This document shows, one piece after another, positions 17,390-27,165 of a DNA stretch of 64,000 nucleotides. The notes under the pieces were generated by a model. That model was not told where the DNA came from, did no database searches, and saw nothing but the letters and a program-made list of their open reading frames with translations. The DNA is from Burkholderia sp. WSM2232. Lineage in GTDB: Bacteria > Pseudomonadota > Gammaproteobacteria > Burkholderiales > Burkholderiaceae. Location: contig NZ_AWZV01000009.1 of the NCBI RefSeq assembly GCF_000472545.1, positions 80,874 through 144,873 of the forward strand, given 5' to 3'. Positions within the stretch are counted from its first letter, which is position 1. Each line of letters opens with the position of its first letter. The position numbers were made by a program, and so were the translations under genes.

Positions 17390-19321
17390 ATGGCAGCTTC
17401 TCATTCCTCAGCTTCCCCCAGCACTGACTCCTCGAAGGAGCAAACGCAGCAGGCCGACACCAGCGGTACGACACCGGCCGCGGGCATGCAGCAATTTTTC
17501 GACGCATGGTTAAACGCATGGCGTTCGCTCGGTACAGCGGCTGGCGCTCACGCCGTGCCGTTTGCCATGCCGCAGGTTCCTTCCATGCCGGGCGCCACGG
17601 CGTGGACTCTGCCTTCCATGCCGTCCATGCCATCGTTTCCTGGCATGCCTGACTTCAGCAAACTCGCGGCAGGCGCAATGCCCGGCATGCCGTCTCTCGC
17701 CGGTTTCAATCTGCCGGCCGCGGCAATTCCGCCTGAGCGTCTACAGAAACTGCAAGCCGATTACACGCGTGAAGCGATGGTGCTGCTGCAGCAGGCGAGT
17801 GGCAGCGCGGCGCCCAAGGCACCCGAACTCAAGGACCGCCGCTTCAGCTCCGACGCATGGAGCGCCACGCCGGCCTTTGCGTTCACCGCCGCCTGGTATC
17901 TGCTGAATGCGCGCTATCTGCAGGAAATGGTCGATGCGCTCGAAGCCGAGCCGAAGGTGCGCGAGCGCATCCGTTTCGCGGTTCAGCAATGGACGGCTGC
18001 TGCATCGCCGAGCAACTTCCTCGCGTTGAATCCGGAAGCGCAGAAGACCTTGCTCGAAAGCCACGGCGAGAGCTTGCGCCAGGGCGTGATGAACCTGCTC
18101 GCCGACATGCAGCGCGGCAAGATTTCGCAGACGGACGAATCGCGCTTCGTGGTCGGCGAAAACCTCGCGACCACCGAAGGCTCGGTCGTGTTCGAAAACG
18201 ACCTGATGCAGCTGATCCAGTACAAGCCGCGCACGGCGAGCGTGCGCGAGCGGCCGCTCCTCATCGTGCCGCCTTGCATCAACAAGTACTACATTCTCGA
18301 TCTGCAGCCGGAGAATTCGCTCGTCGCCCATGCACTCGATTCGGGGCACCAGGTATTCCTGATTTCGTGGCGCAACGCGGACGCGTCCATCGCGCATAAA
18401 ACCTGGGACGACTACGTGAGCGAAGGCGTGCTCACGGCGATGCAAACGGTCAGCAGCATCAGCGGCCGCGAGCAGATCAATACGCTCGGTTTCTGCGTTG
18501 GCGGCACGCTGCTCGCCACGGCGCTCGCGGTGGCGGCGGCGCGCGGCGAACACCCGGCCGCGTCCATGACCCTGCTCACCGCAATGCTCGATTTCGCGGA
18601 CACCGGCGTGCTCGACATTTTCGTCGACGAGGCGCACGTGCAGATGCGCGAGCAGACCATTGGCGGCAAGAACGGCGCGCCGCCGGGACTCATGCGCGGC
18701 ATCGAGTTCGCGAACACGTTTTCGTTCCTGCGTCCGAACGACCTGGTGTGGAATTACGTCGTCGACAATTACCTGAAGGGACGCACGCCGGTGCCGTTCG
18801 ACCTGCTGTATTGGAACAGCGACTCCACCAGTCTGCCGGGTCCCATGTACGTCTGGTATCTGCGCAACACGTACCTCGAGAACCGTCTGCGCGAGCCGGG
18901 CGCGGTGACCACTTGCGGCGAGCCCGTCGACCTGTCGAAGATCGACGTGCCCACCTTCATCTACGGTTCGCGCGAAGACCACATCGTGCCGTGGCAGTCG
19001 GCCTATGCGTCGGCGCCGCTGCTCACCGGGCCGTTGAAGTTCGTGCTTGGCGCGTCCGGTCATATCGCCGGCGTGATCAATCCGCCCGCGAAAAAGAAAC
19101 GCAGTTACTGGACATTGGAAGGCGACGCCACGACCTTGCCCGACAACCCGGACGAATGGCTCGGCGACGCGAAGGAGGTGCCTGGAAGCTGGTGGCCCGA
19201 GTGGACCGCATGGCTCGACCAGTACGGCGGCAAAAAGATCAAGCCGCGCGCTGCGGCGGGTTCGGAGGACTTCCCGGTCATCGAGCCGGCGCCGGGGCGT
19301 TACGTGCGCCAGCGCGAGTAG
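17390..19321 (+). CDS. phaC: Class I poly(3-hydroxyalkanoate) synthase PhaC
   Basis: A 643-residue PHA polymerase that joins 3-hydroxyacyl-CoA monomers into storage granules. The catalytic triad is visible: Cys369 in the lipase-like box GFCVGGTLL, Asp530 in YGSREDHIVPW and His558 in ASGHIAGVINPP. Conserved N-terminal stretches include NARYLQEMVDALEAEPKVRERI and NFLALNPEAQKTLLES. The start MAASHSSASPST is chosen from protein size; the frame is open upstream but those residues look non-family. Residues about 60-105 are a Met/Pro-rich repeat (PSMPSMPSFPGMP). First gene of phaC-phaA-phaB-phaR. Confidence 0.96.
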   Translation: MAASHSSASPSTDSSKEQTQQADTSGTTPAAGMQQFFDAWLNAWRSLGTAAGAHAVPFAMPQVPSMPGATAWTLPSMPSMPSFPGMPDFSKLAAGAMPGMPSLAGFNLPAAAIPPERLQKLQADYTREAMVLLQQASGSAAPKAPELKDRRFSSDAWSATPAFAFTAAWYLLNARYLQEMVDALEAEPKVRERIRFAVQQWTAAASPSNFLALNPEAQKTLLESHGESLRQGVMNLLADMQRGKISQTDESRFVVGENLATTEGSVVFENDLMQLIQYKPRTASVRERPLLIVPPCINKYYILDLQPENSLVAHALDSGHQVFLISWRNADASIAHKTWDDYVSEGVLTAMQTVSSISGREQINTLGFCVGGTLLATALAVAAARGEHPAASMTLLTAMLDFADTGVLDIFVDEAHVQMREQTIGGKNGAPPGLMRGIEFANTFSFLRPNDLVWNYVVDNYLKGRTPVPFDLLYWNSDSTSLPGPMYVWYLRNTYLENRLREPGAVTTCGEPVDLSKIDVPTFIYGSREDHIVPWQSAYASAPLLTGPLKFVLGASGHIAGVINPPAKKKRSYWTLEGDATTLPDNPDEWLGDAKEVPGSWWPEWTAWLDQYGGKKIKPRAAAGSEDFPVIEPAPGRYVRQRE

Positions 19322-19445
19322 CATGTTCGCGCGGACAGGACGCAACGAAACAGGCAAGCTGGCTCTTTCACCATTTCGCGAGCAACGAGATTTTTAACTT
19401 GACGGGCCGCGGTCGCATTGACCGGCAAGCCCGGAGGATATGGAA

Positions 19446-20627
19446 ATGACTGATGTTGTGATCGTATCGGCAGCCCGTACGGCAGTGGGCAAATTCGGCG
19501 GTTCGCTGGCGAAGATCGCCGCACCTGAACTCGGCGCCACGGTGATTCGCGCGGTATTGGAGCGTGCGGGCCTGAAGCCCGAGCAGGTGAGCGAAGTGAT
19601 CCTTGGCCAGGTGCTGACGGCGGGCTCGGGCCAGAACCCCGCGCGCCAGTCGCTGATCAAGGCGGGGCTGCCCGCGGCGGTGCCCGGCATGACGATCAAC
19701 AAGGTTTGCGGCTCGGGCCTCAAAGCGGTGATGCTCGCAGCCAACGCGATCATTGCGGGCGACGCGGACATCGTGATCGCCGGCGGCCAGGAAAACATGA
19801 GCGCCGCACCGCACGTGCTGCCGGGCTCGCGCGACGGCTTCCGCATGGGTGATGCAAAGCTCGTGGACACGATGATCGTCGACGGCCTGTGGGACGTGTA
19901 CAACCAGTATCACATGGGCGTGACGGCGGAAAACGTCGCGAAGGAATTCGACATCACGCGCGAACAGCAGGACGCGTTCGCGGCGCTGTCGCAGAACAAG
20001 GCCGAAGCCGCGCAGAAGTCGGGCCGTTTCGACGACGAAATCGTGCCGATCGAGATTCCGCAACGCAAGGGCGAGCCGCTGCGTTTCGCTACCGACGAGT
20101 TCGTGCGCCACGGTGTCACCGCCGAGTCGCTGGCGGGTCTCAAGCCGGCTTTCTCGAAGGAAGGCACGGTCACGGCGGCCAATGCGTCGGGCCTGAACGA
20201 CGGTGCGGCGGCAGTGCTCGTCATGTCCGCGAAGAAGGCGGAAGCGCTCGGTCTCACGCCGCTTGCCCGCATCAAGGCCTACGCGAACGCGGGCGTCGAT
20301 CCGAAGGTCATGGGCATGGGCCCTGTGCCGGCTTCCAAACGCTGCCTCGAGCGCGCGGGCTGGAGCGTGAACGACCTCGACCTGATGGAGATCAACGAAG
20401 CGTTCGCCGCCCAGGCGCTCGCTGTGCACAAGCAGATGGGCTGGGACACGTCGAAGATCAACGTGAACGGCGGCGCGATTGCCATCGGCCATCCGATCGG
20501 CGCATCCGGCTGCCGGATTCTGGTCACGCTGCTGCACGAAATGCAGAAGCGCGATGCGAAGAAGGGTCTGGCTTCGCTGTGCATCGGCGGCGGCATGGGC
20601 GTGGCGCTGGCGGTCGAGCGCGTTTGA
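19446..20627 (+). CDS. phaA: Acetyl-CoA acetyltransferase (beta-ketothiolase) PhaA
   Basis: A 393-residue thiolase that condenses two acetyl-CoA to acetoacetyl-CoA, the first step of PHB synthesis. It has the acyl-accepting Cys88 in [12 protein letters not shown], the conserved NEAFAAQ, His in [14 protein letters not shown] and the second Cys in [19 protein letters not shown] ribosome site lies seven bases before this ATG; an in-frame ATG two codons earlier is too close to it. The 393-residue length equals the well-known PhaA size. It lies 124 bp after phaC. Confidence 0.96.
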   Translation: MTDVVIVSAARTAVGKFGGSLAKIAAPELGATVIRAVLERAGLKPEQVSEVILGQVLTAGSGQNPARQSLIKAGLPAAVPGMTINKVCGSGLKAVMLAANAIIAGDADIVIAGGQENMSAAPHVLPGSRDGFRMGDAKLVDTMIVDGLWDVYNQYHMGVTAENVAKEFDITREQQDAFAALSQNKAEAAQKSGRFDDEIVPIEIPQRKGEPLRFATDEFVRHGVTAESLAGLKPAFSKEGTVTAANASGLNDGAAAVLVMSAKKAEALGLTPLARIKAYANAGVDPKVMGMGPVPASKRCLERAGWSVNDLDLMEINEAFAAQALAVHKQMGWDTSKINVNGGAIAIGHPIGASGCRILVTLLHEMQKRDAKKGLASLCIGGGMGVALAVERV

Positions 20628-20833
20628 CGACGATGCGCGCCCAGGCAGTGCTTGCGGGCACCCCGCAAGGTGGCGCCGTGCAGGCGCAGTGTCGAGGGCG
20701 TGCGGTTCGCCGCTGACAGCGGCGGCCTCGCCGGCCGGTCGCCCGGCGGCATGGCGGACAGGGTGAGGCGAGGTAGAGGTAGCCGGTTGGAGCAGCCGGC
20801 CGGCGCCTCAAGAACGACAACGGAGTCTAGGTT

Positions 20834-21574
20834 ATGACACAGCGAATTGCGTATGTAACGGGCGGCATGGGCGGCATCGGCACCAGCATTTGCCAGCGCC
20901 TGCACAAGGAAGGCTACAAGGTCATCGCGGGTTGCGGCCCGAACTCGCCGCGCCGCGTGAAGTGGCTCGACGAGCAGAAGGCGCTCGGCTTCGACTTCGT
21001 CGCATCCGAAGGCAACGTCGGCGACTGGGAATCGACCAAGGCCGCGTTCGACAAGGTCAAGGCGGAAGTCGGCGAGATCGACGTGCTGGTGAACAACGCA
21101 GGCATCACGCGCGACGTGGTGTTTCGCAAGATGACGCACGAAGACTGGACCGCGGTGATCGACACCAATCTGACCAGCCTTTTCAACGTGACGAAGCAGG
21201 TGATCGACGGCATGGTCGAGCGCGGTTTTGGCCGCATCATCAACATTTCGTCGGTGAACGGGCAGAAAGGGCAGTTTGGCCAGACCAACTACTCCACCGC
21301 GAAGGCCGGCATTCACGGCTTCACGATGTCGCTCGCGCAGGAAGTGGCCACCAAGGGCGTGACGGTCAACACTGTGTCGCCGGGCTACATCGGCACGGAC
21401 ATGGTCAAGTCGATCCGTCCAGACGTGCTGGAAAAAATCGTCGCGACAATTCCGGTGCGCCGTCTCGGCCAGCCGGATGAAATCGGCTCGATCGTGGCGT
21501 GGCTCGCGTCGGACGAATCGGGTTTTGCCACGGGTGCGGATTTCTCGCTGAACGGCGGTTTGCATATGGGCTGA
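20834..21574 (+). CDS. phaB: Acetoacetyl-CoA reductase PhaB
   Basis: A 246-residue short-chain dehydrogenase that reduces acetoacetyl-CoA to (R)-3-hydroxybutyryl-CoA using NADPH. The cofactor motif is YVTGGMGGIGTSICQRL, NNAGITRD is the structural motif, and the active site has Ser in INISSVNGQKGQFGQ and YSTAK. The C-terminus ADFSLNGGLHMG is typical of PhaB. A GGAG site precedes the ATG. It is separated from phaA by about 206 bp, in which I see no gene, and followed by a strong hairpin. Confidence 0.96.
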   Translation: MTQRIAYVTGGMGGIGTSICQRLHKEGYKVIAGCGPNSPRRVKWLDEQKALGFDFVASEGNVGDWESTKAAFDKVKAEVGEIDVLVNNAGITRDVVFRKMTHEDWTAVIDTNLTSLFNVTKQVIDGMVERGFGRIINISSVNGQKGQFGQTNYSTAKAGIHGFTMSLAQEVATKGVTVNTVSPGYIGTDMVKSIRPDVLEKIVATIPVRRLGQPDEIGSIVAWLASDESGFATGADFSLNGGLHMG

Positions 21575-21580
21575 GCTAGT

Positions 21581-21607
21581 GGCGCGCCGCTCACGAGGCG
21601 GCGCGCC
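21581..21607 (+). terminator. GC-rich stem-loop between phaB and phaR
   Basis: A perfect 10-bp stem, GGCGCGCCGC with GCGGCGCGCC, and a 7-base loop, six bases after the phaB stop. There is no T-run, so it may attenuate, stabilise the phaCAB mRNA end or pause RNA polymerase rather than terminate fully. Confidence 0.55.
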
Positions 21608-21701
21608 CCGCTCGGATGTTCCGGCGGCGTTCCGGTTGCGCAAGTGCCCGATTGCGCAGCCGGCACGCCGTCCGCGCTCTACTTGCGCTCAAAGGCGTTA
21701 C

Positions 21702-22307
21702 ATGACTACTACTACAAAGAAAGCAGCCGAACGACTGATCAAGAAATACCCGAATCGGCGGCTCTACGATACCGAGACAAGCACGTACATCACGCTGACG
21801 GATGTCAAACAGCTCGTGCTGGACCAGGAGGATTTCAAGGTTATCGATGCGAAGAGCAACGAGGACCTGACGCGTGCGATCCTGCTTCAGATCATTCTCG
21901 AGGAGGAGAGCGGCGGCTTGCCGATGTTCTCGTCGTCGATGCTCTCGCAGATCATCCGTTTTTACGGCCATGCAATGCAGGGCATGATGGGCACGTATCT
22001 GGAGAAGAACATCCAGGCGTTCATCGACATTCAGGCGAAGCTCGCCGACCAGTCGAAGAACCTGTACGAAGGCAAGGCGATGAACCCGGAGGTCTGGTCA
22101 CAGTTCATGAACATGCAGGCGCCGATGATGCAGGGCATGATGACGAGCTACATCGAGCAGTCGAAAAACATGTTCGTGCAGATGCAGGAGCAGATGCAGA
22201 ACCAGGCGAAGTCGATGTTTGCGACTTTCCCGTTCGCGCCGGGCGGCGCGAATGCCGCGGCGGCGCCCGCGAATCCGCAGCCGAATCCCGAGCCGGAGAA
22301 GAAGTAG
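21702..22307 (+). CDS. phaR: Polyhydroxyalkanoate synthesis repressor PhaR
   Basis: A 201-residue regulator that in relatives represses phasin and phaR genes and is titrated by PHA granules. The DNA-binding N-terminal domain is LIKKYPNRRLYDTETSTYITL and VIDAKSNEDLTRAILLQII; the following region is rich in Met/Gln (MNMQAPMMQGMMTSYIEQSK) and likely binds granules. The C-terminus is Ala/Pro-rich. The start at MTTTTKKAAERL gives the normal N-terminus. It is the fourth gene of the PHA cluster. Confidence 0.95.
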   Translation: MTTTTKKAAERLIKKYPNRRLYDTETSTYITLTDVKQLVLDQEDFKVIDAKSNEDLTRAILLQIILEEESGGLPMFSSSMLSQIIRFYGHAMQGMMGTYLEKNIQAFIDIQAKLADQSKNLYEGKAMNPEVWSQFMNMQAPMMQGMMTSYIEQSKNMFVQMQEQMQNQAKSMFATFPFAPGGANAAAAPANPQPNPEPEKK

Positions 22308-22716
22308 GCAGGGTTTGCGGGTCTGACTTCGTGGCCTGCATTGCGGGCCTGAATCCGCAGCCGGTCCCGCGGCACGGGAGGCGACGCGAGTCGGGGCGCG
22401 AGCTGCGCTGCGAATCCGCCGTCGCTGCGATAGCCGATAGCCGTGCCGACTTGCGGCAGGTGTGGAGCGCCGGCACAGCAGGGTCGGCGGCGCGCGGTAC
22501 AATAGCGGGTTGCGTGCGCGGCACGCGGGATCATCAGTGCGGGCGGCCGCAATGTTGCGAGCCGGTTCGTCGACGGTCCGGTTGACAGTTCGGTCGCCGG
22601 TTTTCGTTTTCGTTGCCGCGCTGTTGCCATGCAGTTGCCACGCCATTCTCACCCGTTGCCGCGCCGTCCCCGTCGCTTCCTTGTCGCCACGTCACCGCTA
22701 TACGCCGGATTCACCT
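22308..22716. other. Intergenic region between phaR and rimO
   Basis: A 409-bp GC-rich gap. It contains TACAATAGCGGG at 22498-22509, a candidate -10 for rimO, with a leader of about 205 bases. The stretch from about 22600 to 22670 has several scattered GTTGCC words. The rimO frame is open through much of it, but the encoded residues are unlike RimO. No RNA gene or terminator recognised. Confidence 0.5.
22498..22503 (+). promoter_or_regulatory. Candidate -10 element upstream of rimO
   Basis: TACAAT followed by AGCGGG. The same 12-base string occurs on the minus strand upstream of serB. No clear -35. Confidence 0.3.
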
Positions 22717-24108
22717 ATGTCGCAGACCACGCCGTCCATCTCGCCCACGCCTTCCAGCCCGAAGGTCGGGTTCGTCAGCCTTGGCTGCCCGAAAGCCCTG
22801 GTCGACTCCGAGCAGATCATCACGCAGTTGCGCGCCGAAGGCTACGAGATCTCAGGCACCTATGACGGTGCAGATCTGGTGGTCGTCAATACCTGCGGCT
22901 TTATCGACGAAGCGGTGCAGGAAAGTCTCGACGCGATCGGAGAGGCACTGAACGAAAACGGCAAGGTGATCGTGACCGGCTGCCTCGGCGCAAAAAAGAG
23001 CGCGAGCGGCTCGGGTCTGATCGAGGAAGTGCACCCGAAGGTGCTTGCCGTGACCGGTCCGCATGCGCTCGGCGAAGTCATGCAGCACGTGCACACGCAT
23101 CTGCCAAAGCCGCACGATCCGTTCGTCGATCTGGTGCCGGCCGCAGGCGTAAAGCTCACGCCGCGTCATTACGCGTATCTGAAAATTTCGGAAGGCTGCA
23201 ACCACCGCTGCACGTTCTGCATCATCCCGTCCATGCGCGGCGATCTGGTCTCGCGGCCAGTCGCTGAAGTGATGCTCGAAGCCGAAAATCTGTTCAAGTC
23301 CGGCGTGAAGGAGTTGCTCGTCATTTCGCAGGACACGAGCGCCTACGGCGTGGACGTCAAGTACCGCACCGGCTTCTGGAACGGCAAGCCGCTGAAAACG
23401 CGCATGACCGATCTGGTCGGCGCACTGGGCGAGCTGGCCGCGCAATACGGCGCGTGGGTGCGTCTGCATTACGTGTATCCGTATCCGAGCGTCGACGAAG
23501 TCATTCCGATGATGGCCGCCGGACCCTTCAAAGGCCACGTGCTGCCGTATCTGGACGTGCCCTTCCAGCACGCGCATCCCGAGGTGCTAAAGCGCATGAA
23601 GCGCCCGGCCAACGCCGAGAAAGTAATGGAGCGCGTGAAGGCGTGGCGCGAGATGTGCCCGGATCTGACGATTCGCAGCACGTTTATCGCGGGCTTCCCC
23701 GGCGAGACGGAAGAGCAGTTCGAAACGCTGCTCGACTTCATTCGCGAAGCCGAGCTGGATCGCGTCGGCTGCTTCGCGTATTCGCCGGTTGAAGGCGCGA
23801 GTGCCAACGAGCTCGACGGCGCGTTGCCCGACGAAGTGCGCGAGGAGCGTCGCGCGCGCTTCATGGAAGTGGCGGAGCAAGTGTCGGCCAAACGGATCGC
23901 GAAGAAAGTCGGCAAGACGCTCAAGGTGCTCGTCGACGAGACCAACGCCGACGGCGGCATCGGCCGCACCGCCGCGGACGCGCCGGAGATCGACGGCGTC
24001 GTGTATATCGCGCCGGCTGTTAAGGCTTCGAAGCGCTACAAGGTCGGCGACTTCGTCTCGGTCAAGATCACCGGCGCCGACGGTCACGACCTGTGGGGCG
24101 AGGTCTGA
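22717..24108 (+). CDS. rimO: Ribosomal protein S12 methylthiotransferase RimO
   Basis: A 463-residue radical-SAM enzyme that adds a methylthio group to an Asp of ribosomal protein S12. The N-terminal UPF0004 domain binds one cluster ([33 protein letters not shown]). The radical-SAM cluster is [17 protein letters not shown]-terminal TRAM domain follows, with [16 protein letters not shown] and [15 protein letters not shown]. The start [13 protein letters not shown] is chosen because upstream in-frame residues are Arg-rich and non-family. It ends three bases before the sugar-kinase start. Confidence 0.96.
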   Translation: MSQTTPSISPTPSSPKVGFVSLGCPKALVDSEQIITQLRAEGYEISGTYDGADLVVVNTCGFIDEAVQESLDAIGEALNENGKVIVTGCLGAKKSASGSGLIEEVHPKVLAVTGPHALGEVMQHVHTHLPKPHDPFVDLVPAAGVKLTPRHYAYLKISEGCNHRCTFCIIPSMRGDLVSRPVAEVMLEAENLFKSGVKELLVISQDTSAYGVDVKYRTGFWNGKPLKTRMTDLVGALGELAAQYGAWVRLHYVYPYPSVDEVIPMMAAGPFKGHVLPYLDVPFQHAHPEVLKRMKRPANAEKVMERVKAWREMCPDLTIRSTFIAGFPGETEEQFETLLDFIREAELDRVGCFAYSPVEGASANELDGALPDEVREERRARFMEVAEQVSAKRIAKKVGKTLKVLVDETNADGGIGRTAADAPEIDGVVYIAPAVKASKRYKVGDFVSVKITGADGHDLWGEV

Positions 24109-24111
24109 ACG

Positions 24112-25047
24112 ATGACGGCGAGTACGTCGGCCAACCCGGAGATCCTCGCGCTCGGCGAGGCGATGATCGAGTTCAATCAGTCGGCGAAAGACGAGCCGAA
24201 ATATCTGCAAGGCTTCGGCGGCGATACGTCGAACTTCTGCATCGCGGCGGCGCGGCAAGGCGCGAGCACCGGCTTCGTGTCCGCGGTCGGCGCGGATCAT
24301 TTCGGCCGGCTGCTGATCGATCTGTGGGAGCGCGAGCAGGTGGACACGTCGCTTGTGCGCGTGGATCCGCATGCGTCCACGGGCGTCTATTTCGTATCGC
24401 ATGGTCCGGGTGGACACGCGTTCGACTATCTGCGCGCCGGCTCCGCTGCGAGCCGCTATGCGCCGCGTGATTTGCCGCTCGATGCGATCGCCGCGGCCAA
24501 AGTCGTGCACCTTTCCGGCATCAGCCTCGCGATCAGTCTGAGCGCCTGCGACGCGGCGCTCGAAGCCATCGCCCATGCCCGCGCCAATGGCGTGCGCGTG
24601 AGTTTCGACACCAATCTGCGGCTGAAGCTGTGGCCGCTCGCCCGGGCGCGCGCGGTGATGCTCGAAGCGATCCGGCAAACCGACATTTGCCTGCCGAGCT
24701 GGGACGACGTCACCGAACTCACCGGTTTGACGGGCCGCGACGAGATCGTCGACTTCTTGCTGTCGCTCGGCCCGCGCGTGGTCGCCCTGAAGCTCGGCAA
24801 GGAAGGCTCATATATCGCGACGCCGGACACGCGCCGCGTCGTGCCTGGCCACGTCGTGAATGCCGTGGATGCCACCGGCGCCGGCGACTGCTTCGGCGGC
24901 GCATTCATCGCGCGGCTTGTCGCGGGCAACGATCCGTTCGAGGCGGCGCGTTATGCGAACGTCGCCGCGGCGCTGTCCACGCAGGGCTATGGCGCCGTTG
25001 CGCCGATCCCTTCGGGCGCGGCGGTCGAACGGATTCTGGCAGGCTGA
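24112..25047 (+). CDS. kdgK: PfkB-family sugar kinase, probably 2-dehydro-3-deoxygluconokinase
   Basis: A 311-residue ribokinase-family kinase. The N-terminal LALGEAMIEFNQSAKDE and GGDTSNFCIAAARQGA match the KDG-kinase branch, and the C-terminal catalytic motif is DATGAGDCFGGAF with the base Asp. The expected reaction is phosphorylation of 2-keto-3-deoxygluconate feeding the Entner-Doudoroff route; other sugar specificities cannot be excluded. It begins three bases after rimO, so it is co-transcribed and perhaps translationally coupled. Confidence 0.87.
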   Translation: MTASTSANPEILALGEAMIEFNQSAKDEPKYLQGFGGDTSNFCIAAARQGASTGFVSAVGADHFGRLLIDLWEREQVDTSLVRVDPHASTGVYFVSHGPGGHAFDYLRAGSAASRYAPRDLPLDAIAAAKVVHLSGISLAISLSACDAALEAIAHARANGVRVSFDTNLRLKLWPLARARAVMLEAIRQTDICLPSWDDVTELTGLTGRDEIVDFLLSLGPRVVALKLGKEGSYIATPDTRRVVPGHVVNAVDATGAGDCFGGAFIARLVAGNDPFEAARYANVAAALSTQGYGAVAPIPSGAAVERILAG

Positions 25048-25122
25048 GCGTCGCGCGGCCCTCGAGAGCGATAGGGCTCGCGCAGCAGCAAACCATCTGG
25101 ACAGACTGAAAAGGAGCGAGCG

Positions 25123-26307
25123 ATGCAACGCGACGTAGTGGTGGTAAGCGGTGTACGTACGGCAATCGGCGGTTTCGGCGGGAGTCTGAAGGATTTCGCG
25201 CCGACCGAGCTTGGTGCGCGGGTCGTGCGCGAGGCGCTCGCGCGCGCCAATGTAGGCGGCGACGAAGTCGGTCACGTGGTGTTCGGCAATGTCGTGCATA
25301 CCGAGCCGAAGGACATGTATCTGGCACGCGTTGCCGCGATCAACGGCGGGGTCGCGCAGCACACGCCCGCGCTCACGGTGAACCGCCTGTGCGGCTCGGG
25401 GTTGCAGGCCATCGTGTCTGCTGCGCAGAGCATTCTGCTTGGCGACGCGGATATCGCCATCGGCGGCGGCGCGGAAAACATGAGCCGCGCACCTTACGCG
25501 ATGCCCGCCGCGCGCTTCGGTCAGCGCATGGGTGACGCGCGCCTCGTCGACATGATGGTCGGCGCGCTCAACGATCCGTTCCAGTCGATCCATATGGGGG
25601 TGACGGCGGAAAACGTCGCGCGCAAGTACGAGATTTCGCGCGAAGCGCAGGACGCGCTCGCGCTCGAATCGCATCGCCGCGCGGCTCAGGCCATCGCGAA
25701 CGGCTACTTCAAGGAACAGATCCTGCCGATCACGATTGCGTCGAAAAAGGGCGAAGTCGTTTTCGACACAGACGAGCATGCGCGTCTGAACGCGACGGCG
25801 GAAGATTTTTCGAAGCTCAAGCCCGTGTTCGCGAAGGAAAACGGCACGGTGACGGCCGGCAACGCATCGGGCATCAACGACGCGGCGGCGGCTGTCGTGC
25901 TAATGGAGCGCGACGTCGCCGAACAGCGCGGCGTCAAGCCGCTCGCGCGCCTCGTGTCTTACGCGCATGCAGGCGTCGATCCGGCGTACATGGGGATCGG
26001 CCCGGTGCCGGCTAGCCGCAAGGCGCTCGAACGCGCCGGACTGACGGTCGCCAACCTCGACGTGATCGAGGCCAACGAAGCATTTGCCGCGCAAGCTTGC
26101 GCGGTCAGCAAGGAACTCGGCTTCGATCCGGCCAAGGTCAACCCGAACGGCTCGGGCATTTCGCTCGGCCATCCGATCGGTGCGACGGGCGCGTTGATCA
26201 CCGTGAAGGCACTGTACGAGCTGCAGCGCGTCGGCGGGCGCTATGCGCTCGTCACGATGTGCATCGGCGGCGGGCAGGGCATTGCGGCGATCTTCGAACG
26301 GATCTGA
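25123..26307 (+). CDS. bktB: Beta-ketothiolase BktB
   Basis: A 394-residue thiolase that resembles the BktB enzyme of Cupriavidus, which condenses acetyl-CoA with acetyl- or propionyl-CoA and supplies longer PHA monomers. The acyl Cys90 is in LTVNRLCGSGLQAIV, followed by [11 protein letters not shown], the His in GSGISLGHPIGATG and the second Cys in VTMCIGGGQGIAA. BktB-like stretches include VFGNVVHTEPKDMYLARV. It has an AAAGGAG ribosome site. As a second thiolase near phaCAB, it probably widens the substrate range; assignment over another thiolase is fairly secure. Confidence 0.92.
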   Translation: MQRDVVVVSGVRTAIGGFGGSLKDFAPTELGARVVREALARANVGGDEVGHVVFGNVVHTEPKDMYLARVAAINGGVAQHTPALTVNRLCGSGLQAIVSAAQSILLGDADIAIGGGAENMSRAPYAMPAARFGQRMGDARLVDMMVGALNDPFQSIHMGVTAENVARKYEISREAQDALALESHRRAAQAIANGYFKEQILPITIASKKGEVVFDTDEHARLNATAEDFSKLKPVFAKENGTVTAGNASGINDAAAAVVLMERDVAEQRGVKPLARLVSYAHAGVDPAYMGIGPVPASRKALERAGLTVANLDVIEANEAFAAQACAVSKELGFDPAKVNPNGSGISLGHPIGATGALITVKALYELQRVGGRYALVTMCIGGGQGIAAIFERI

Positions 26308-26354
26308 AGCGCGCGCAGGGCGCGGCAAGCTGGACAAGTCATGAGGAAGAACGG

Positions 26355-27035
26355 ATGCAGGAACTGAAATCGGTGGAAGGGGTGGCGCGCCGGCACGGCG
26401 TCATGGTGGCGAGCGTTGCCGCACTGCTCTGCGCAGGCGCGGTAGTTTTCTTCCCCGGCGTCGCGCTCGCACAAAGCGACGCAGTCAAGGAACTTGCCGC
26501 GCCCCCGCCGATTCAGTTGCCGCTTAAGCCGAGCCCCGAATTCGCGAAATTTCCGCGCTACAGCGGCACGCTCGGCTCGCGTCAGATCGTGCTGCGTCTC
26601 GGCGCCAAGAAGGACGACGCGGCGGGCGTGCACGGCGAGTATCAATTCGCCGACACCGGCGAAGTGATCCTGATCGCCGGCGACCGTGACGGCGACACGC
26701 TGGAAGTCGAGGAGTCGAACGACGGCACGCATATCACCGGCAACTGGGTCGGGAAATTCGCCGCGGACGGCTCGCTCGCCGGCGAGCGCATGAATGTCGA
26801 CGATTCCGACCCGCAGCCGTTCGACCTCAAGCCACTTGCGCCAGGACAGCCGGTGCCGCCGGCCGCGGCAGCGAAGGCGGCGAAGGCGGGGGGCGCGCCT
26901 ACCGCGCCGGCATCGCCGCCTTCAGTGCCTCAATCGTCCCAAGCGCCTCAATCATCTCAAGCGCCTCAACCGGCGCGCGCAACGGGCGGCGGTCAGCCGG
27001 TCGGCGGCGTTAGCAACCTGCAAACCGGCGAGTGA
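26355..27035 (+). CDS. Exported protein of unknown function with Ser/Gln/Ala/Pro repeat tail
   Basis: A 226-residue protein I do not recognise. The N-terminal signal has the hydrophobic run VASVAALLCAGAVVFFPGVA and a likely cleavage after ALA-Q. The mature core (about residues 50-150) looks like a small beta-rich domain, with YSGTLGSRQIVLRLGAKKD and GEVILIAGDRDGDTLEVEES. The tail is Ala/Pro-rich with an 18-bp DNA repeat giving SQAPQS twice. AGGAAG precedes the ATG; upstream in-frame starts overlap bktB. Probably periplasmic. Confidence 0.8.
   Translation: MQELKSVEGVARRHGVMVASVAALLCAGAVVFFPGVALAQSDAVKELAAPPPIQLPLKPSPEFAKFPRYSGTLGSRQIVLRLGAKKDDAAGVHGEYQFADTGEVILIAGDRDGDTLEVEESNDGTHITGNWVGKFAADGSLAGERMNVDDSDPQPFDLKPLAPGQPVPPAAAAKAAKAGGAPTAPASPPSVPQSSQAPQSSQAPQPARATGGGQPVGGVSNLQTGE
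26933..26968 (+). repeat. 18-bp coding repeat in the exported protein tail
   Basis: Two near-identical 18-bp units, CAATCGTCCCAAGCGCCT and CAATCATCTCAAGCGCCT, followed by a third partial copy. They encode QSSQAP-type hexapeptides. Confidence 0.7.
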
Positions 27036-27165
27036 TCGCGTGTCGGCCCCGCAAAGCGCGCGGCTTTGCATGGCGGCGAGGCGAACTTGCGCCGACTCGT
27101 CTACTCTTGCGTGAACGGCGCGGCATGGTCCGCGCTTCGCATCGTCTTTCTTCAGCGACTTCGAC

